This document shows positions 7,621-16,694 of a DNA stretch of 32,992 bases, one piece after another. The translations under genes were made by a program, and so were the position numbers. Positions within the stretch are counted from its first letter, which is position 1. Each line of letters starts with the position of its first letter. The stretch comes from Lacticaseibacillus jixianensis. GTDB lineage: Bacteria; Bacillota; Bacilli; Lactobacillales; Lactobacillaceae. A model generated the notes under the pieces. The model did not search any database. It saw only the letters and a list, made by a program, of their open reading frames with translations, and was not told where the DNA came from. Where the stretch lies: contig NZ_RHOJ01000029.1 of assembly GCF_003946485.1 (NCBI RefSeq), forward strand, positions 1 through 32,992, written 5' to 3'.

Positions 7621-7665
7621 CAATAGAAAAGCCGGTGTGCAAATCGCACACCGGCTTTTCTATTG
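7621..7665. terminator. Bidirectional terminator
   Basis: A perfect 20-bp inverted repeat with AAATC loop; the core GCCGGTGTGC pairs with GCACACCGGC, flanked by A4 on one side and T4 on the other. It terminates yxeA on the plus strand and the DUF4828 gene on the minus strand; the DUF4828 stop codon lies inside the repeat. Confidence 0.9.
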
Positions 7666-8034
7666 CGCGTCGTCTGCCGTTGGCGTGATGATGTTGTAGG
7701 TCGCATCCTCGGCTTCGTCGTAGACCGCTTTGGGGCCGCTTGCCCCGTTCGTAATGATCAGTTGGTAGCCGTAGTGATCCAGAAAGGTGAGGCGATCGGT
7801 CGTGATCCCGGTCACCGTGCCTGGCAGGACGCGGCCGTCGATTTTGATCGCGAGCTCCTTAGACACCACGATCTGATGGGTCTTGTTGGTGAGCTCGTCC
7901 AAAAAGGCGTACTGGCCCGTGTACTGCAACGCGAGCGTCTCCATGGGTGTGGGCTCGTTTGGCACCTGGTGGTGATGACGGTGGGGCACTGCATTTTTTA
8001 AGCCGCTGATGAGATTGTGCACGAATGATGGCAT
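7660..8034 (-). CDS. DUF4828 domain-containing protein
   Basis: 124 aa. The stretch YTGQYAFLDELTNKTHQIVVSKELAIKIDGRVLPGTVTGI followed by LTFLDHYGYQLII matches the DUF4828 family as I know it from lactobacilli, a small beta-rich protein of unknown function. The N-terminus is short, His-rich (PHRHHHQ) and lacks a clear membrane segment. It is divergent from the Gfo/Idh/MocA gene, a neighbour I remember for this family in other lactobacilli. The stop lies within the shared terminator. Confidence 0.8.
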   Translation of the reverse strand: MPSFVHNLISGLKNAVPHRHHHQVPNEPTPMETLALQYTGQYAFLDELTNKTHQIVVSKELAIKIDGRVLPGTVTGITTDRLTFLDHYGYQLIITNGASGPKAVYDEAEDATYNIITPTADDAQ

Positions 8035-8111
8035 ACCTTGACCCCCGTTTATGATACTCTCATGATAGCATGCACTTGTTACGCTGAGGTATCAGAATCA
8101 AATCGGTCTGT

Positions 8112-8117
8112 TACAAT
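8112..8117 (+). promoter_or_regulatory. -10 box of the oxidoreductase/helicase unit
   Basis: TACAAT in an AT-rich stretch 30 nt upstream of the TTG start; no strong -35 seen. Confidence 0.4.
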
Positions 8118-8147
8118 ATCTTTAAAAGCAGGAAAGGCGGGACAACA

Positions 8148-9128
8148 TTGAAATTAGGGATTATTGGCACCAATTGGATCACCGTCCAGTTCGTCCAGGC
8201 GGCGGAGGCGACGGGCGCGTTCACGCTGGCAGCGGTTTATTCGCGCAGGCAGGAGACGGCCCAGCACTTCGTTGACGAGACCCATGACGCCGCAATTTAC
8301 ACCGACCTTGAGGCGTTTTTTGCCAGTCCCATCGACGTGGTGTACATTGCCAGTCCCAACGGTCTGCACGCCGGGCAGGCGATCGCGGCGCTGAAGGCCG
8401 GCAAGCACGCCATCGTGGAAAAGCCAATGGTCACCGATGCCCATCAGCTGGCGGCCCTGGAAGCGGCGCAGGCCAATTACCCTGACCATATGGTATTCGA
8501 AGCGGCCCGCCAAGTCTACGATCCGAACTTCGCGGTAATCAAAGACTACGTGGCCGCGCACCGCAGCGCGCTGATCGGCGCCACCCTGACGTACGCGAAG
8601 TACTCCTCGCGCTATGATGCCTATCTGGCCGGCAAGGACCCGAACATCTTCTCCCCACGCTTTGGCGGCGGGGCGCTGATGGACCTCGGCGTGTACTCCG
8701 TGTACGTAGCGGTCGGCTGGTTTGGCATGCCGCAGCACGTCGTTTACCTGCCAGACGTGCTGAAAAGCGGGGTGGACGGCAGCGGCGTGGCCAGCTTGAC
8801 CTACGATTTCGGCAACGTCACGCTGCTCATGGGCAAGAACTACACAACGCAGGCACCAAGCGAGATCTACTTTGGCAAAACGACCCTGGCGTTTGGCCCG
8901 ACCGGCGTGCTCGACAACGTGCACACGTTTGGCGAAACGGCCCAATCGTTGAGCCAGCCGCAAGCGAAGAGCCCCATGGCCGACGAGGCGGCCTTCTTCG
9001 CCAAGGCGCTGACGACAGGCGACCGCCAGGCAGCGGCCACCGCCTTTGCGCTGGCGAAACAGGTCCACACGGTCATGAGTGACCTGCGGGCGACCACAGA
9101 CATTCGGTTCAATACGGACCCAGAATAG
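8148..9128 (+). CDS. Gfo/Idh/MocA family oxidoreductase
   Basis: NAD(P)-dependent sugar or cyclitol dehydrogenase-type protein, 326 aa. The Rossmann start is KLGIIGTNWIT, where the canonical GxGxxG loop is GTNWIT; the conserved EKP of the family appears in AIVEKPMV, and IYIASPNGLHAGQAI-type residues (VVYIASPNGLHAG) bind the cofactor. GGGALMDLGVYSVY is the second family motif. It starts at TTG 8148 with GGAAAGGCGGG upstream. The helicase gene begins 11 nt after its stop with its own GGAG, so the two are likely co-transcribed. Substrate unknown. Confidence 0.9.
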   Translation: MKLGIIGTNWITVQFVQAAEATGAFTLAAVYSRRQETAQHFVDETHDAAIYTDLEAFFASPIDVVYIASPNGLHAGQAIAALKAGKHAIVEKPMVTDAHQLAALEAAQANYPDHMVFEAARQVYDPNFAVIKDYVAAHRSALIGATLTYAKYSSRYDAYLAGKDPNIFSPRFGGGALMDLGVYSVYVAVGWFGMPQHVVYLPDVLKSGVDGSGVASLTYDFGNVTLLMGKNYTTQAPSEIYFGKTTLAFGPTGVLDNVHTFGETAQSLSQPQAKSPMADEAAFFAKALTTGDRQAAATAFALAKQVHTVMSDLRATTDIRFNTDPE

Positions 9129-9139
9129 GAGCAGTACAC

Positions 9140-10438
9140 ATGGCAATTGCATCGATTTTTCAACCCTTATGGCAGGCGGCCGGCTTCACGGCCGAAACGC
9201 CGATTCAGGAGCGGGTCTACCAGCCGCTGAAGCAGGATGAATCCCTCGTCGGGCTGGCGCCCACGGGTTCGGGGAAGACCTTGGCCTTTGGGCTGCCGCT
9301 GCTGGAGAAAATGGTCCCGGGGGCCGGCCTGCAGCTGCTGATCGTCAGCCCGTCACAGGAGCTGGCGATCCAGACCCGCGATGTGCTGCGGCCGTATGCC
9401 AAGGCGGCCAACTTGCGGCTGGCCGGCGTCACCGGCTCGGCCAACGTCAAGCGGCAGCTCGAGCAGCTGAAGGAGAAGCCCGAGGTCATCGTCGCGACCG
9501 CGGGGCGGCTCTTGGAGCTGGTCCAGTCGCGCCGCCTGAAGCTGGCGGGGCTGCAGACACTGGTGATCGACGAGGCGGACGAAATGCTGCGCGAGCCGGG
9601 ACTGACCCAAGTGCGCGAGCTGGCCGCCGCGGCGCCGGCCGAGGTGCAGCTGGCCTTTTTCAGCGCGACCGACAGTCCCAAGTTTCCTGAACTGGCCCAG
9701 TGGTTCGGACAGGACGTGGCGATCATTGACGTGCGCGACATTGACCACACGCAAGGCCAAGTGACCCACTACTTTGTGCAGACGGACAACGCGCACCGCG
9801 AGGTTTGGCTCCGGCACCTGGCGCACCTGGACAAGTTTCAGGCCTTGGTGTTCTTCAACCAAAACGCGGTGATGATGAAGGTCGCCCGCACGCTGAGCCA
9901 TCAAAGCGTGAAGTTTGCCGTGCTCAACCGCACGGACCGGTCGGCGACGCGCGCAAACGCCTTAAACGCGTTTCGCAAGGGGAAGGTGACGCTGCTTTTG
10001 GTCACCGACCTGGCCGGCCGGGGCCTGGACATTCCGCACTTACCGGCGGTGATCAATTATCAGACGCCGACGCGGGCCGAAGCGTACATCCACCGCGCCG
10101 GGCGCACCGGCCGCATGGGCGCTGCCGGGATGGTGATCACGCTGGGCGACGATCACGACCTGCGCGACTTGCGCAAGCTCGTGCCGCAGTATGCCATCGT
10201 CCGCGGTTATTTGAACGACGGCAAGATGAGCACGGTCGCGCCAGTCGCCGCCCCGGCGGCCCCGGCGGCCGCGAAGGCGGCGCGCCCGGCGCTGGTCGCC
10301 AAAAGCGCGGCGGTCAAGCCGGCGAGTCGTTCGGCCGCCCAGCCAGCGGGTCAGCCCGCCGCGGCGGCGGTCAAAAAGCCGCACCGCAAGAATCGGCTGC
10401 GCGACCGCAAGAATAAGGGCAAGCGGCGCAAAAGCTAA
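9140..10438 (+). CDS. DEAD-box ATP-dependent RNA helicase
   Basis: 432 aa, two RecA-like domains with the full motif set: Q-motif region GFTAETPIQ (15-23), motif I APTGSGKT (40-47), PSQELAIQ (Ia), TAGR (Ib), IDEADEML with DEAD (II), FFSAT (III), LVTDLAGRGLDI (V) and HRAGRTGR (VI). After residue about 360 comes a low-complexity Ala/Pro tail ending in a very basic KKPHRKNRLRDRKNKGKRRKS stretch, presumably for RNA binding. Likely role: ribosome assembly or mRNA turnover, as for CshA/B/C-type helicases; I cannot tell which. It follows the oxidoreductase gene by 11 nt. Confidence 0.93.
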   Translation: MAIASIFQPLWQAAGFTAETPIQERVYQPLKQDESLVGLAPTGSGKTLAFGLPLLEKMVPGAGLQLLIVSPSQELAIQTRDVLRPYAKAANLRLAGVTGSANVKRQLEQLKEKPEVIVATAGRLLELVQSRRLKLAGLQTLVIDEADEMLREPGLTQVRELAAAAPAEVQLAFFSATDSPKFPELAQWFGQDVAIIDVRDIDHTQGQVTHYFVQTDNAHREVWLRHLAHLDKFQALVFFNQNAVMMKVARTLSHQSVKFAVLNRTDRSATRANALNAFRKGKVTLLLVTDLAGRGLDIPHLPAVINYQTPTRAEAYIHRAGRTGRMGAAGMVITLGDDHDLRDLRKLVPQYAIVRGYLNDGKMSTVAPVAAPAAPAAAKAARPALVAKSAAVKPASRSAAQPAGQPAAAAVKKPHRKNRLRDRKNKGKRRKS

Positions 10439-10454
10439 TGAGGTTGCGTCACCG

Positions 10455-10484
10455 TTTTCATTAGCCGATAATAGAGGATATACT
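10455..10484 (+). promoter_or_regulatory. Promoter of the DUF3284 gene
   Basis: TTTTCA (10455-10460), 18-nt spacer, TATACT (10479-10484), followed by CGGAGG and the start at 10522. The helicase has no obvious terminator in this gap. Confidence 0.5.
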
Positions 10485-10521
10485 AAACGCCGTGAGCGCT
10501 TGAAATTCGGAGGCATTATTC

Positions 10522-10947
10522 ATGAAAGTAACCAGTACGGTTAACGCACCTGTGAGCTTCTTTTACCAAAAGCTGATCGATTCGGTGCTGTACGACATTA
10601 AGCACGAAACCGGCCAGGACCTGACTTTTGCTCAGCTGCTGGGCTTTGAATACAAGAAGTCGCTCGGGGCCCGCGGTACGCTCCGCATCAAGATCACCAA
10701 GTTGGTGCAAAATCAGAGCTACGCGTTCGATACGGTCGCCGGTGCCGACACCTATCACACCAGCTACCAGGTCGCCGGGACCGAGGACGACAAAACCGAC
10801 GTCATCTACCAAGAAAACGCCGATTACGGGGACACGATCAAGCAGCGGAATAATCAACTGATGATGCTCCTGATCGGGTGGAGCAAGAAGCGGCGCATGA
10901 AGCAAATGTGGGACAGGGTTGCCGCGTCCTACCAAGCAGGGGAATAA
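10522..10947 (+). CDS. DUF3284 domain-containing protein
   Basis: 141 aa beginning MKVTSTVNAPVSFFYQKLIDSVLYDIKHETGQDLT. This and LLGFEYKKS, the Tyr/Asp-rich middle, and a C-terminal basic helix (WSKKRRMKQMWDRVA) are characteristic of DUF3284, a SRPBCC-like family in lactobacilli with no assigned activity. No signal peptide or membrane segment, so it is cytosolic. CGGAGG is well placed before the ATG. It is monocistronic, with its own promoter and terminator. Confidence 0.85.
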   Translation: MKVTSTVNAPVSFFYQKLIDSVLYDIKHETGQDLTFAQLLGFEYKKSLGARGTLRIKITKLVQNQSYAFDTVAGADTYHTSYQVAGTEDDKTDVIYQENADYGDTIKQRNNQLMMLLIGWSKKRRMKQMWDRVAASYQAGE

Positions 10948-10955
10948 CGTCGAGG

Positions 10956-10982
10956 AAGGTCTGCCAAGTGCAGGCCTTTTTT
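10956..10982 (+). terminator. Terminator of the DUF3284 gene
   Basis: AAGGTCTGC pairs with GCAGGCCTT around a CAAGT loop with one GT wobble, followed by six T. Confidence 0.85.
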
Positions 10983-10985
10983 GAT

Positions 10986-11040
10986 GGTGCAGAGGGTCGA
11001 CGTACTTAGCCCGCCAGTCAGATGCTCCGCATGGCGGACT
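10986..11040 (+). repeat. Dispersed repeat, copy 1 (stem-loop)
   Basis: The 32 nt at 10986-11017 match 27035-27066 with four mismatches; the shared core is GGGTCGACG-N-ACTTAGCCCGCC. CCGCC then pairs with GGCGG (to about 11038) with an inner ATGC/GCAT stem. Both copies start a few nt behind the T-run of a terminator. No coding sense is seen here. The rest of the 286-nt gap holds the promoter of the adhesin. Confidence 0.55.
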
Positions 11041-11158
11041 GTAGGGTTGAATGCCTACGTTCTGATCATTGCCAGAAACTTGCTACCGTGGCCTCCCCGC
11101 GGCACTGCTCACCGCGCCATTGCATTAACGATACGTGGGCCTCACTAAATAAAATTGC

Positions 11159-11188
11159 TTGAAAATTATTATGTCTATAGGGTAAAAT
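11159..11188 (+). promoter_or_regulatory. Promoter of the MucBP adhesin
   Basis: TTGAAA (11159-11164), 18-nt spacer, TAAAAT (11183-11188) in an AT-rich island that contrasts with the GC-rich surroundings; GGGAGG at 11221 and the start follow. Confidence 0.55.
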
Positions 11189-11233
11189 AATTTCGGATGG
11201 AGCCAATAAATTTTCGGGTAGGGAGGATTGATC

Positions 11234-14200
11234 ATGGATAAGTTGATCAGAGAGGTTAAGCATCGCGTAAAACTGTATAAGAGCGGCAAAATGTGGCTTG
11301 CTGTCGCCTTGCTGAGCTTGGGTGTGCTTAGTGTGGCTGTGCCGGTATTCCCAGGGATTCCTTTGACGCAGGTGGTTCAGGCAGAGGCGCTGGGGCCAAT
11401 TGTGACGGACAAAGACGCCAACGGACATTATTCTGTCGACCCTGATCTGACCGACGGCGATGCCGTTGAGGTCAAGGATGATAACATGGCGGCGTACTTC
11501 ACCGCGGTGGACCGGGCTGGCACCCAGAAACCACTAAACGGACGGCAGGTCCAACTAACGACTGGTTACGAATCGCGACAGGTTGACAACAAATGGAACT
11601 ACGACGCCGGCACGGTGCTTTTGCTTGCCAAAAAGCAGATTGATTTCACCAGCGATTTTGCCCTTGACACAACCATGACGATAACGTGGAAAGCCAACAT
11701 GGGAGATGCCGGCTGGGTCGGCGGTGACGGCACCGCGCTATTTTTCGAGCCAGTCAGTGCAGCTGATGCGATCGCCGAAGCAAAAACGGGCGGAGACTTA
11801 GGCTTGGCGGGAAATGTGTCCCAAGATCAAATCATCAGCTATAACGTGTCCACCAACGCTCAGGGTGAAGTGAAGAGTTTTCCCGCGGGGACGGCAAGTT
11901 ATCCTCAGAACAGCTGGCTGGTATACCAGTCCAACGGGGATGCATACACCCCAAATGAGGTACCAATCCAGACCGGGGTGGCAGTGCCAAGACAGACTAA
12001 CGGGACGATTGCCTATACTTTTAAAATGAGCTATGATGCCCAAACCCGCCAGCTGGTCACCAACGTCGTCGACAGTGCCGATGCAGTGATCAAGACTTGG
12101 ACATTCAGCGTGCCCGCAGATTGGAGTGACAAGGGCTATACCATGGGCATCTCTGCGTCGACGGCGGCTTCACAGGCCGCGTATCAGGCGAACATCACCA
12201 AGTATAGCTTTGCCCCGGCGGTGACAAGTTTGAAGATCACGTCCACTGGCCTGCCGGCTGGCACTGCCGGTCCGAGTCAGGACAACGTCTTGGGAATCGC
12301 GGGGAATATTGTGGCCTTCTATCCGGCCGGGACGACCGCACCGAGCAGCGCTCCTGACGGTCAACCGATTACTAAGGCCTATGCGGTCCCCGAAGTGGCT
12401 GGCTATCAGCTCAGAAATCCGCAATTTTTCACAGTTGGTACCGATAAAGCAGCCAATGTGGTCAAGCTGGATTATGCGCAAAAGGCAGGGGGCTTGAACG
12501 TCAGCTATGTTGACGGCGCAGGCCGGGAAATTTATCCTTCAACCAGTAAGACCGGATTAGTGGGCGACCAATATGAAACTGATGCTCCTGCAATCAGTGG
12601 CTACAAGAATCCGCAGCTGAAGGAGGGATCGGCAGCCGCCACGGGTACGCTGACGGCTGATCCCCAGTACGTAACCTATGTCTACGAGCCAGAGGTCAAA
12701 CCGGCTGCACCGTTAACGGTCAATTACGTGGATGACACTGGCACCCAAATTCAACCGCCAAAAGTCTTCCCAGGTAATATCGATGATCCCTACGCGATTA
12801 CGACCACCCCACCTGAGGGATACGATTTTTTGCGGGTGACAGACGGATCGGCTGCGTTAAGCGGGAAACTGACTGACCAAGAACAGACCATTACCCTTGT
12901 CTACGGACGCAAAGGGCAGCCTGCTGACGAGGCGACACCGAGTAAGTTAACTGTCCGCTACGTCGATAATACTGGCGCCGAGATTCAAGACCCGGTGACC
13001 AAGACAGGTTATGTTGGCAACTCCTATGAAGTGGTACCGGATAAACTGGACGGTTACGCCTTTCTTCGCGTGGGGGAGGACTCTGCCGGTCTGACGGGTA
13101 CTTTTGCGAAAACTGATCAAGTCGTGACCATGGTCTATGACAAGGTGGGTCAGACTCCGGATGAGGGTGTCCAGAGTAAGCTGACCGTCCGCTACGTCGA
13201 TAACACTGGCGCCGAGATTCAAGACCCGATGACCAAGACAGGTTATGTTGGCAACTTCTATGCAGTGGTACCGGATAAACTGGATGGTTACGCCTATCTT
13301 CGCGTGGCGGATGATTCGGCTGGTTTGACGGGTAGTTTTGCTAAAGCTGATCAAGTCGTGACCATAGTCTATGACAAGGTGGGTCAAACTCCGGATGAGG
13401 GTGTGCAGAGTAAGCTGACCGTCCGCTACGTCGATAACACTGGCGCCGAGATTCAAGACCCGGTGACCAAGACAGGTTATGTTGGCAACTCCTATGCAGT
13501 GACACCGGATAAACTGGACGGTTACACCTTTCTTCGTGTGACGGGAGATTCTGCCGGTCTGACGGGTACTTTTGGGAAAACTGATCAAGTCGTGACCATG
13601 GTCTACGATAAGGTGGGCCAGACGGTAAATGATGGCACACAGAAAAGTAGTCTGACGATCCGCTACGTCGATAACACTGGCGCCGAGATTCAAGACCCGG
13701 TGACCAAGACAGGTTATGTTGGCAACTCCTATGAAGTGGTGCCGGATAAACTGGACGGTTACGCCTATCTTCGCGTGGCGGATGATTCGGCTGGTTTGAC
13801 GGGTAGTTTTGCGAAAACTGATCAAGTCGTAACCATGGTCTACGACAATATGGGTCAGACTCCGGATGAGGGTGTGCAGAGTAAGCTGACCGTCCGCTAC
13901 GTCGATAACACTGGCGCCGAGATTCAAGACCCGGTGACCAAGACAGGTTATGTTGGCAACTCCTATGCAGTGACACCGGATAAACTGGACGGTTACACCT
14001 TTCTTCGTGTGACGGGAGATTCTGCCGGTCTGACGGGTACTTTTGGGAAAACTGATCAAGTCGTGACCATGGTCTACGATAAGGTGGGCCAGACGGTAAA
14101 TGATGGCACACAGAAAAGTAGTCTGACGATCCGCTACGTCGATAACACTGGGGCCGAGATTCATGCCCCGGTGACCAAGACAGGTTATGTTGGCAACTCC

Positions 14201-16675
14201 TATGCAGTGGTACCGGATAAACTGGACGGTTACGCCTATCTTCGCGTGGCGGATGATTCGGCTGGTTTGACGGGTAGTTTTGCTAAAGCTGATCAAGTCG
14301 TGACCATGGTCTACGATAAGGCGGGTCAGACGGTTGAAGATGGCACACAGAAAAGTAGTCTGACGATACGCTACGTCGATAACACTGGCGCCGAGATTCA
14401 TGACCCGGTGACCAAGACAGGTTATGTTGGCAACTCCTATACAGTGGTACCAGATAAGCTGGACAGTTACGCCTACCTTCGCGTGACGGATGATTCGGCT
14501 GGTTTGACGGGTACTTTTATGAAAACTGATCAAGTCGTGACCATGGTCTACGATAAAGTGGGCCAGACGGTAGATGATGGCACACAGAAAAGTAGTCTGA
14601 CGATACGCTACGTCGATAACACTGGTGCCCAGATTCATGCTCCGGTGACTAAAACAGGTTACGTTGGCAACTCCTATACAGTGGTACCAGATAAGCTGGA
14701 CAGTTACGCCTATCTTCGTGTGGCAGATAATTCTGCAAGCCTGACAGGCAACTTTGCGAAAACTGATCAAGTCGTGACCATGGTCTACGACAAGATGGGT
14801 CAGACTCCGGATGAGGGTGCGCAGAGTAAGCTGACCGTCCGCTACGTCGACAATACTGGCGCCGAGCTTCATGACCCGGTGACCAAGACGGGGTTCGTGG
14901 GAAATTCATTCGCGGTGGTCCCAGCAAAAATTGACGGCTATGCTTACCTCCGTCTTGGAGAAGGATCATCCGCTTCGTTAGGAAAATTTAAAAATGATAA
15001 TCAGACCGTGACGTTTGTATATGACAAGATAGGTCAAACTCCTGATGAAACTGCACAGAGTAAGTTGAGCATCCGCTACCTCGATAATTTAGGTAATGAG
15101 ATCCACGGCCCTGTGGTTAGGGGAGGTTACGTTGGCAACTCCTATGCAGTGACACCGGATAAACTGGACGGTTATGCGTATCTTCGCGTGGCGGAAGATT
15201 CTGCCAGTTTGACGGGTAACTTTCTGAAAGCTAATCAAGTCGTGACCATGATCTACGATAAGGTGGGGCAAACTCCAGATGAGAGTGCACAGAGTAAGTT
15301 GACTGTCCGCTACGTCGACAATACTGGCGCTGGGATTCATGACCCGATGACCAAGACAGGTTACGTGGGAAATTCATTCGCGGTGGTCCCTGCTAAGATT
15401 GATGGCTATGCTTACCTCCGCCTTGGAGAAGGATCATCTGCTTCGTCTGGGACCTTTAATAAAGAAAATCAGACCGTGACGTTTGTTTATGACAAGGTGG
15501 GGCAAATTCCAGAAGAGGGTACACAAGGTAAGCTAACTGTCCGCTATGTCGACAATACTGGTGCCGAGATCCAGAATCCGGTGACCAAGACAGGTTTTGT
15601 GGGCAACTCGTATGCTGTGGCGCCGCTGGGAATAGACGGCTATGTTTATCTTCGGTTGGCAGCGGGCTCTGCGGCGTTGCGTGGAAGCTTTATCACGAAG
15701 GATCAGATCCTGACGATGGTCTACGACAAGACTGGGAGAACGCCAGCCGAGAACGTTCAGAGTAGTTTGACCATCCGATATGTTGACGAGGCAGGCTATC
15801 AGATCCAGAATCCAGTGATTAAGACCGGTTACGTGGGGAACGCCTATTCAGTCACCCCAGATCAAATCGCCGGCTATGCGCCCCTTGGATTAGCCGATGG
15901 GTCGGCGCCACTTGCGGGCCAGTTCAAGGTGCCAGGGCAGACAGTTACCCTGAGATACGGCCGTGTTGGCCAAGTTGCCGAGCCAATCCCTGGCGGTGTG
16001 TTAACTATTCATTTTATCGACCAGTATGGACAAATGATTCGCCCGGATTTGATCAAAGCAGGCATGGTTGGTCAAGGGTATGCAATTGGTGTTCAAATGC
16101 CTGGATACACGTTCAGCGGGATTGGCGCAAATTCTGCCCCCCTGATAGGGCATTTTGGCAAAGCGCCGATTCAGGTTACTCTGATTTACTTGAGGACAGA
16201 ACAAACGCCAGTGCCAGCAGTTGGTGAGCAGCCAGGAGAACCAAATCGTGTTCCCGGTCTTGAGCCAGGACCGGGAACGGTTCCTGACGTCGTGCCGAAT
16301 GGGGCGGAGACGCCAAATTTGCCGCCTATTTCCACGCTTCAAGCTGATTCGCAACCTGCCCCGAGCGATACGCTTAGGACAATCGACATTGCGGTGGTCG
16401 ATGAGGGTGATCCCGCGGTCTCAGAACAAAGGGAATCAAGCCTAAGCGGGATCACGGGTGGCTCCTCAGGCTTTGCCAGCTTGGTCGGAAAGGCGAAGCC
16501 GAATACGCCGCAGAGTCTGGCAGTAAAAGCCGCGCCCGGGTCCAAGCAGCCCGCGCCGGCTAAGCGGCTGCCCCAAACGGGTAATCGTGCGGCCACAGGA
16601 CTGACGGTCGCAAGCTTATCGCTGCTTTCGCTGGTTGGACTGCTGATCGGCTGGAAGCCGCGGCGCCGCCAGTAA
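11234..16675 (+). CDS. Giant LPXTG surface adhesin: lectin-like domain plus 16 MucBP repeats
   Basis: About 1,813 aa. The N-terminus carries a KxYKxGKxW-type signal peptide (KLYKSGKMW) with a hydrophobic core and probable cleavage after VVQAEA. Residues about 55-330 resemble an L-type lectin domain (GGDGTALFF, WLVYQSNGD, YTFKMSYD). From 12494 there are 16 tandem MucBP-type units of about 78-79 aa, starting at 12494, 12713, 12947, 13181, 13415, 13652, 13886, 14123, 14360, 14597, 14831, 15065, 15299, 15533, 15767 and 16001; the consensus is LTVRYVDNTGAEI...KTGYVGNSY...VTMVYDK. A Pro-rich linker precedes LPQTG, a hydrophobic helix and RRRQ, the sortase A anchor. Likely binds mucin or glycans. 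Start ATG 11234 is 7 nt from GGGAGG. Base composition is less GC-rich than its neighbours. Confidence 0.93.
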   Translation: MDKLIREVKHRVKLYKSGKMWLAVALLSLGVLSVAVPVFPGIPLTQVVQAEALGPIVTDKDANGHYSVDPDLTDGDAVEVKDDNMAAYFTAVDRAGTQKPLNGRQVQLTTGYESRQVDNKWNYDAGTVLLLAKKQIDFTSDFALDTTMTITWKANMGDAGWVGGDGTALFFEPVSAADAIAEAKTGGDLGLAGNVSQDQIISYNVSTNAQGEVKSFPAGTASYPQNSWLVYQSNGDAYTPNEVPIQTGVAVPRQTNGTIAYTFKMSYDAQTRQLVTNVVDSADAVIKTWTFSVPADWSDKGYTMGISASTAASQAAYQANITKYSFAPAVTSLKITSTGLPAGTAGPSQDNVLGIAGNIVAFYPAGTTAPSSAPDGQPITKAYAVPEVAGYQLRNPQFFTVGTDKAANVVKLDYAQKAGGLNVSYVDGAGREIYPSTSKTGLVGDQYETDAPAISGYKNPQLKEGSAAATGTLTADPQYVTYVYEPEVKPAAPLTVNYVDDTGTQIQPPKVFPGNIDDPYAITTTPPEGYDFLRVTDGSAALSGKLTDQEQTITLVYGRKGQPADEATPSKLTVRYVDNTGAEIQDPVTKTGYVGNSYEVVPDKLDGYAFLRVGEDSAGLTGTFAKTDQVVTMVYDKVGQTPDEGVQSKLTVRYVDNTGAEIQDPMTKTGYVGNFYAVVPDKLDGYAYLRVADDSAGLTGSFAKADQVVTIVYDKVGQTPDEGVQSKLTVRYVDNTGAEIQDPVTKTGYVGNSYAVTPDKLDGYTFLRVTGDSAGLTGTFGKTDQVVTMVYDKVGQTVNDGTQKSSLTIRYVDNTGAEIQDPVTKTGYVGNSYEVVPDKLDGYAYLRVADDSAGLTGSFAKTDQVVTMVYDNMGQTPDEGVQSKLTVRYVDNTGAEIQDPVTKTGYVGNSYAVTPDKLDGYTFLRVTGDSAGLTGTFGKTDQVVTMVYDKVGQTVNDGTQKSSLTIRYVDNTGAEIHAPVTKTGYVGNSYAVVPDKLDGYAYLRVADDSAGLTGSFAKADQVVTMVYDKAGQTVEDGTQKSSLTIRYVDNTGAEIHDPVTKTGYVGNSYTVVPDKLDSYAYLRVTDDSAGLTGTFMKTDQVVTMVYDKVGQTVDDGTQKSSLTIRYVDNTGAQIHAPVTKTGYVGNSYTVVPDKLDSYAYLRVADNSASLTGNFAKTDQVVTMVYDKMGQTPDEGAQSKLTVRYVDNTGAELHDPVTKTGFVGNSFAVVPAKIDGYAYLRLGEGSSASLGKFKNDNQTVTFVYDKIGQTPDETAQSKLSIRYLDNLGNEIHGPVVRGGYVGNSYAVTPDKLDGYAYLRVAEDSASLTGNFLKANQVVTMIYDKVGQTPDESAQSKLTVRYVDNTGAGIHDPMTKTGYVGNSFAVVPAKIDGYAYLRLGEGSSASSGTFNKENQTVTFVYDKVGQIPEEGTQGKLTVRYVDNTGAEIQNPVTKTGFVGNSYAVAPLGIDGYVYLRLAAGSAALRGSFITKDQILTMVYDKTGRTPAENVQSSLTIRYVDEAGYQIQNPVIKTGYVGNAYSVTPDQIAGYAPLGLADGSAPLAGQFKVPGQTVTLRYGRVGQVAEPIPGGVLTIHFIDQYGQMIRPDLIKAGMVGQGYAIGVQMPGYTFSGIGANSAPLIGHFGKAPIQVTLIYLRTEQTPVPAVGEQPGEPNRVPGLEPGPGTVPDVVPNGAETPNLPPISTLQADSQPAPSDTLRTIDIAVVDEGDPAVSEQRESSLSGITGGSSGFASLVGKAKPNTPQSLAVKAAPGSKQPAPAKRLPQTGNRAATGLTVASLSLLSLVGLLIGWKPRRRQ
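13388..14151 (+). repeat. Two identical 293-bp copies within the MucBP array
   Basis: Bases 13388-13680 are identical, by direct reading, to 13859-14151 (offset 471 bp, two repeat units). The other MucBP units differ at many sites, so this duplication is recent or maintained by recombination. Confidence 0.85.
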
Positions 16676-16694
16676 TGCTGGGTGGCAGGAACGA

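Noticed and set aside
7621-7665. Inverted repeat as a mobile-element end
   Set aside because: Its position between convergent stops and the A/T tracts on both sides explain it as a bidirectional terminator.
8154-9152. 332-aa open frame opposite the Gfo/Idh/MocA gene
   Set aside because: GC-rich antisense shadow; Arg/Gly-rich with no family motifs and no ribosome-binding site.
12947-14872. 641-aa open frame on the minus strand opposite the MucBP repeats
   Set aside because: It mirrors the repeat period of the plus-strand adhesin, has no ribosome-binding site and exists because the repeat units share codon phase and lack antisense stops.
12947-16000. CRISPR-like periodic repeats
   Set aside because: The 234-237 bp period is the in-frame MucBP protein repeat, not short direct repeats with unique spacers.
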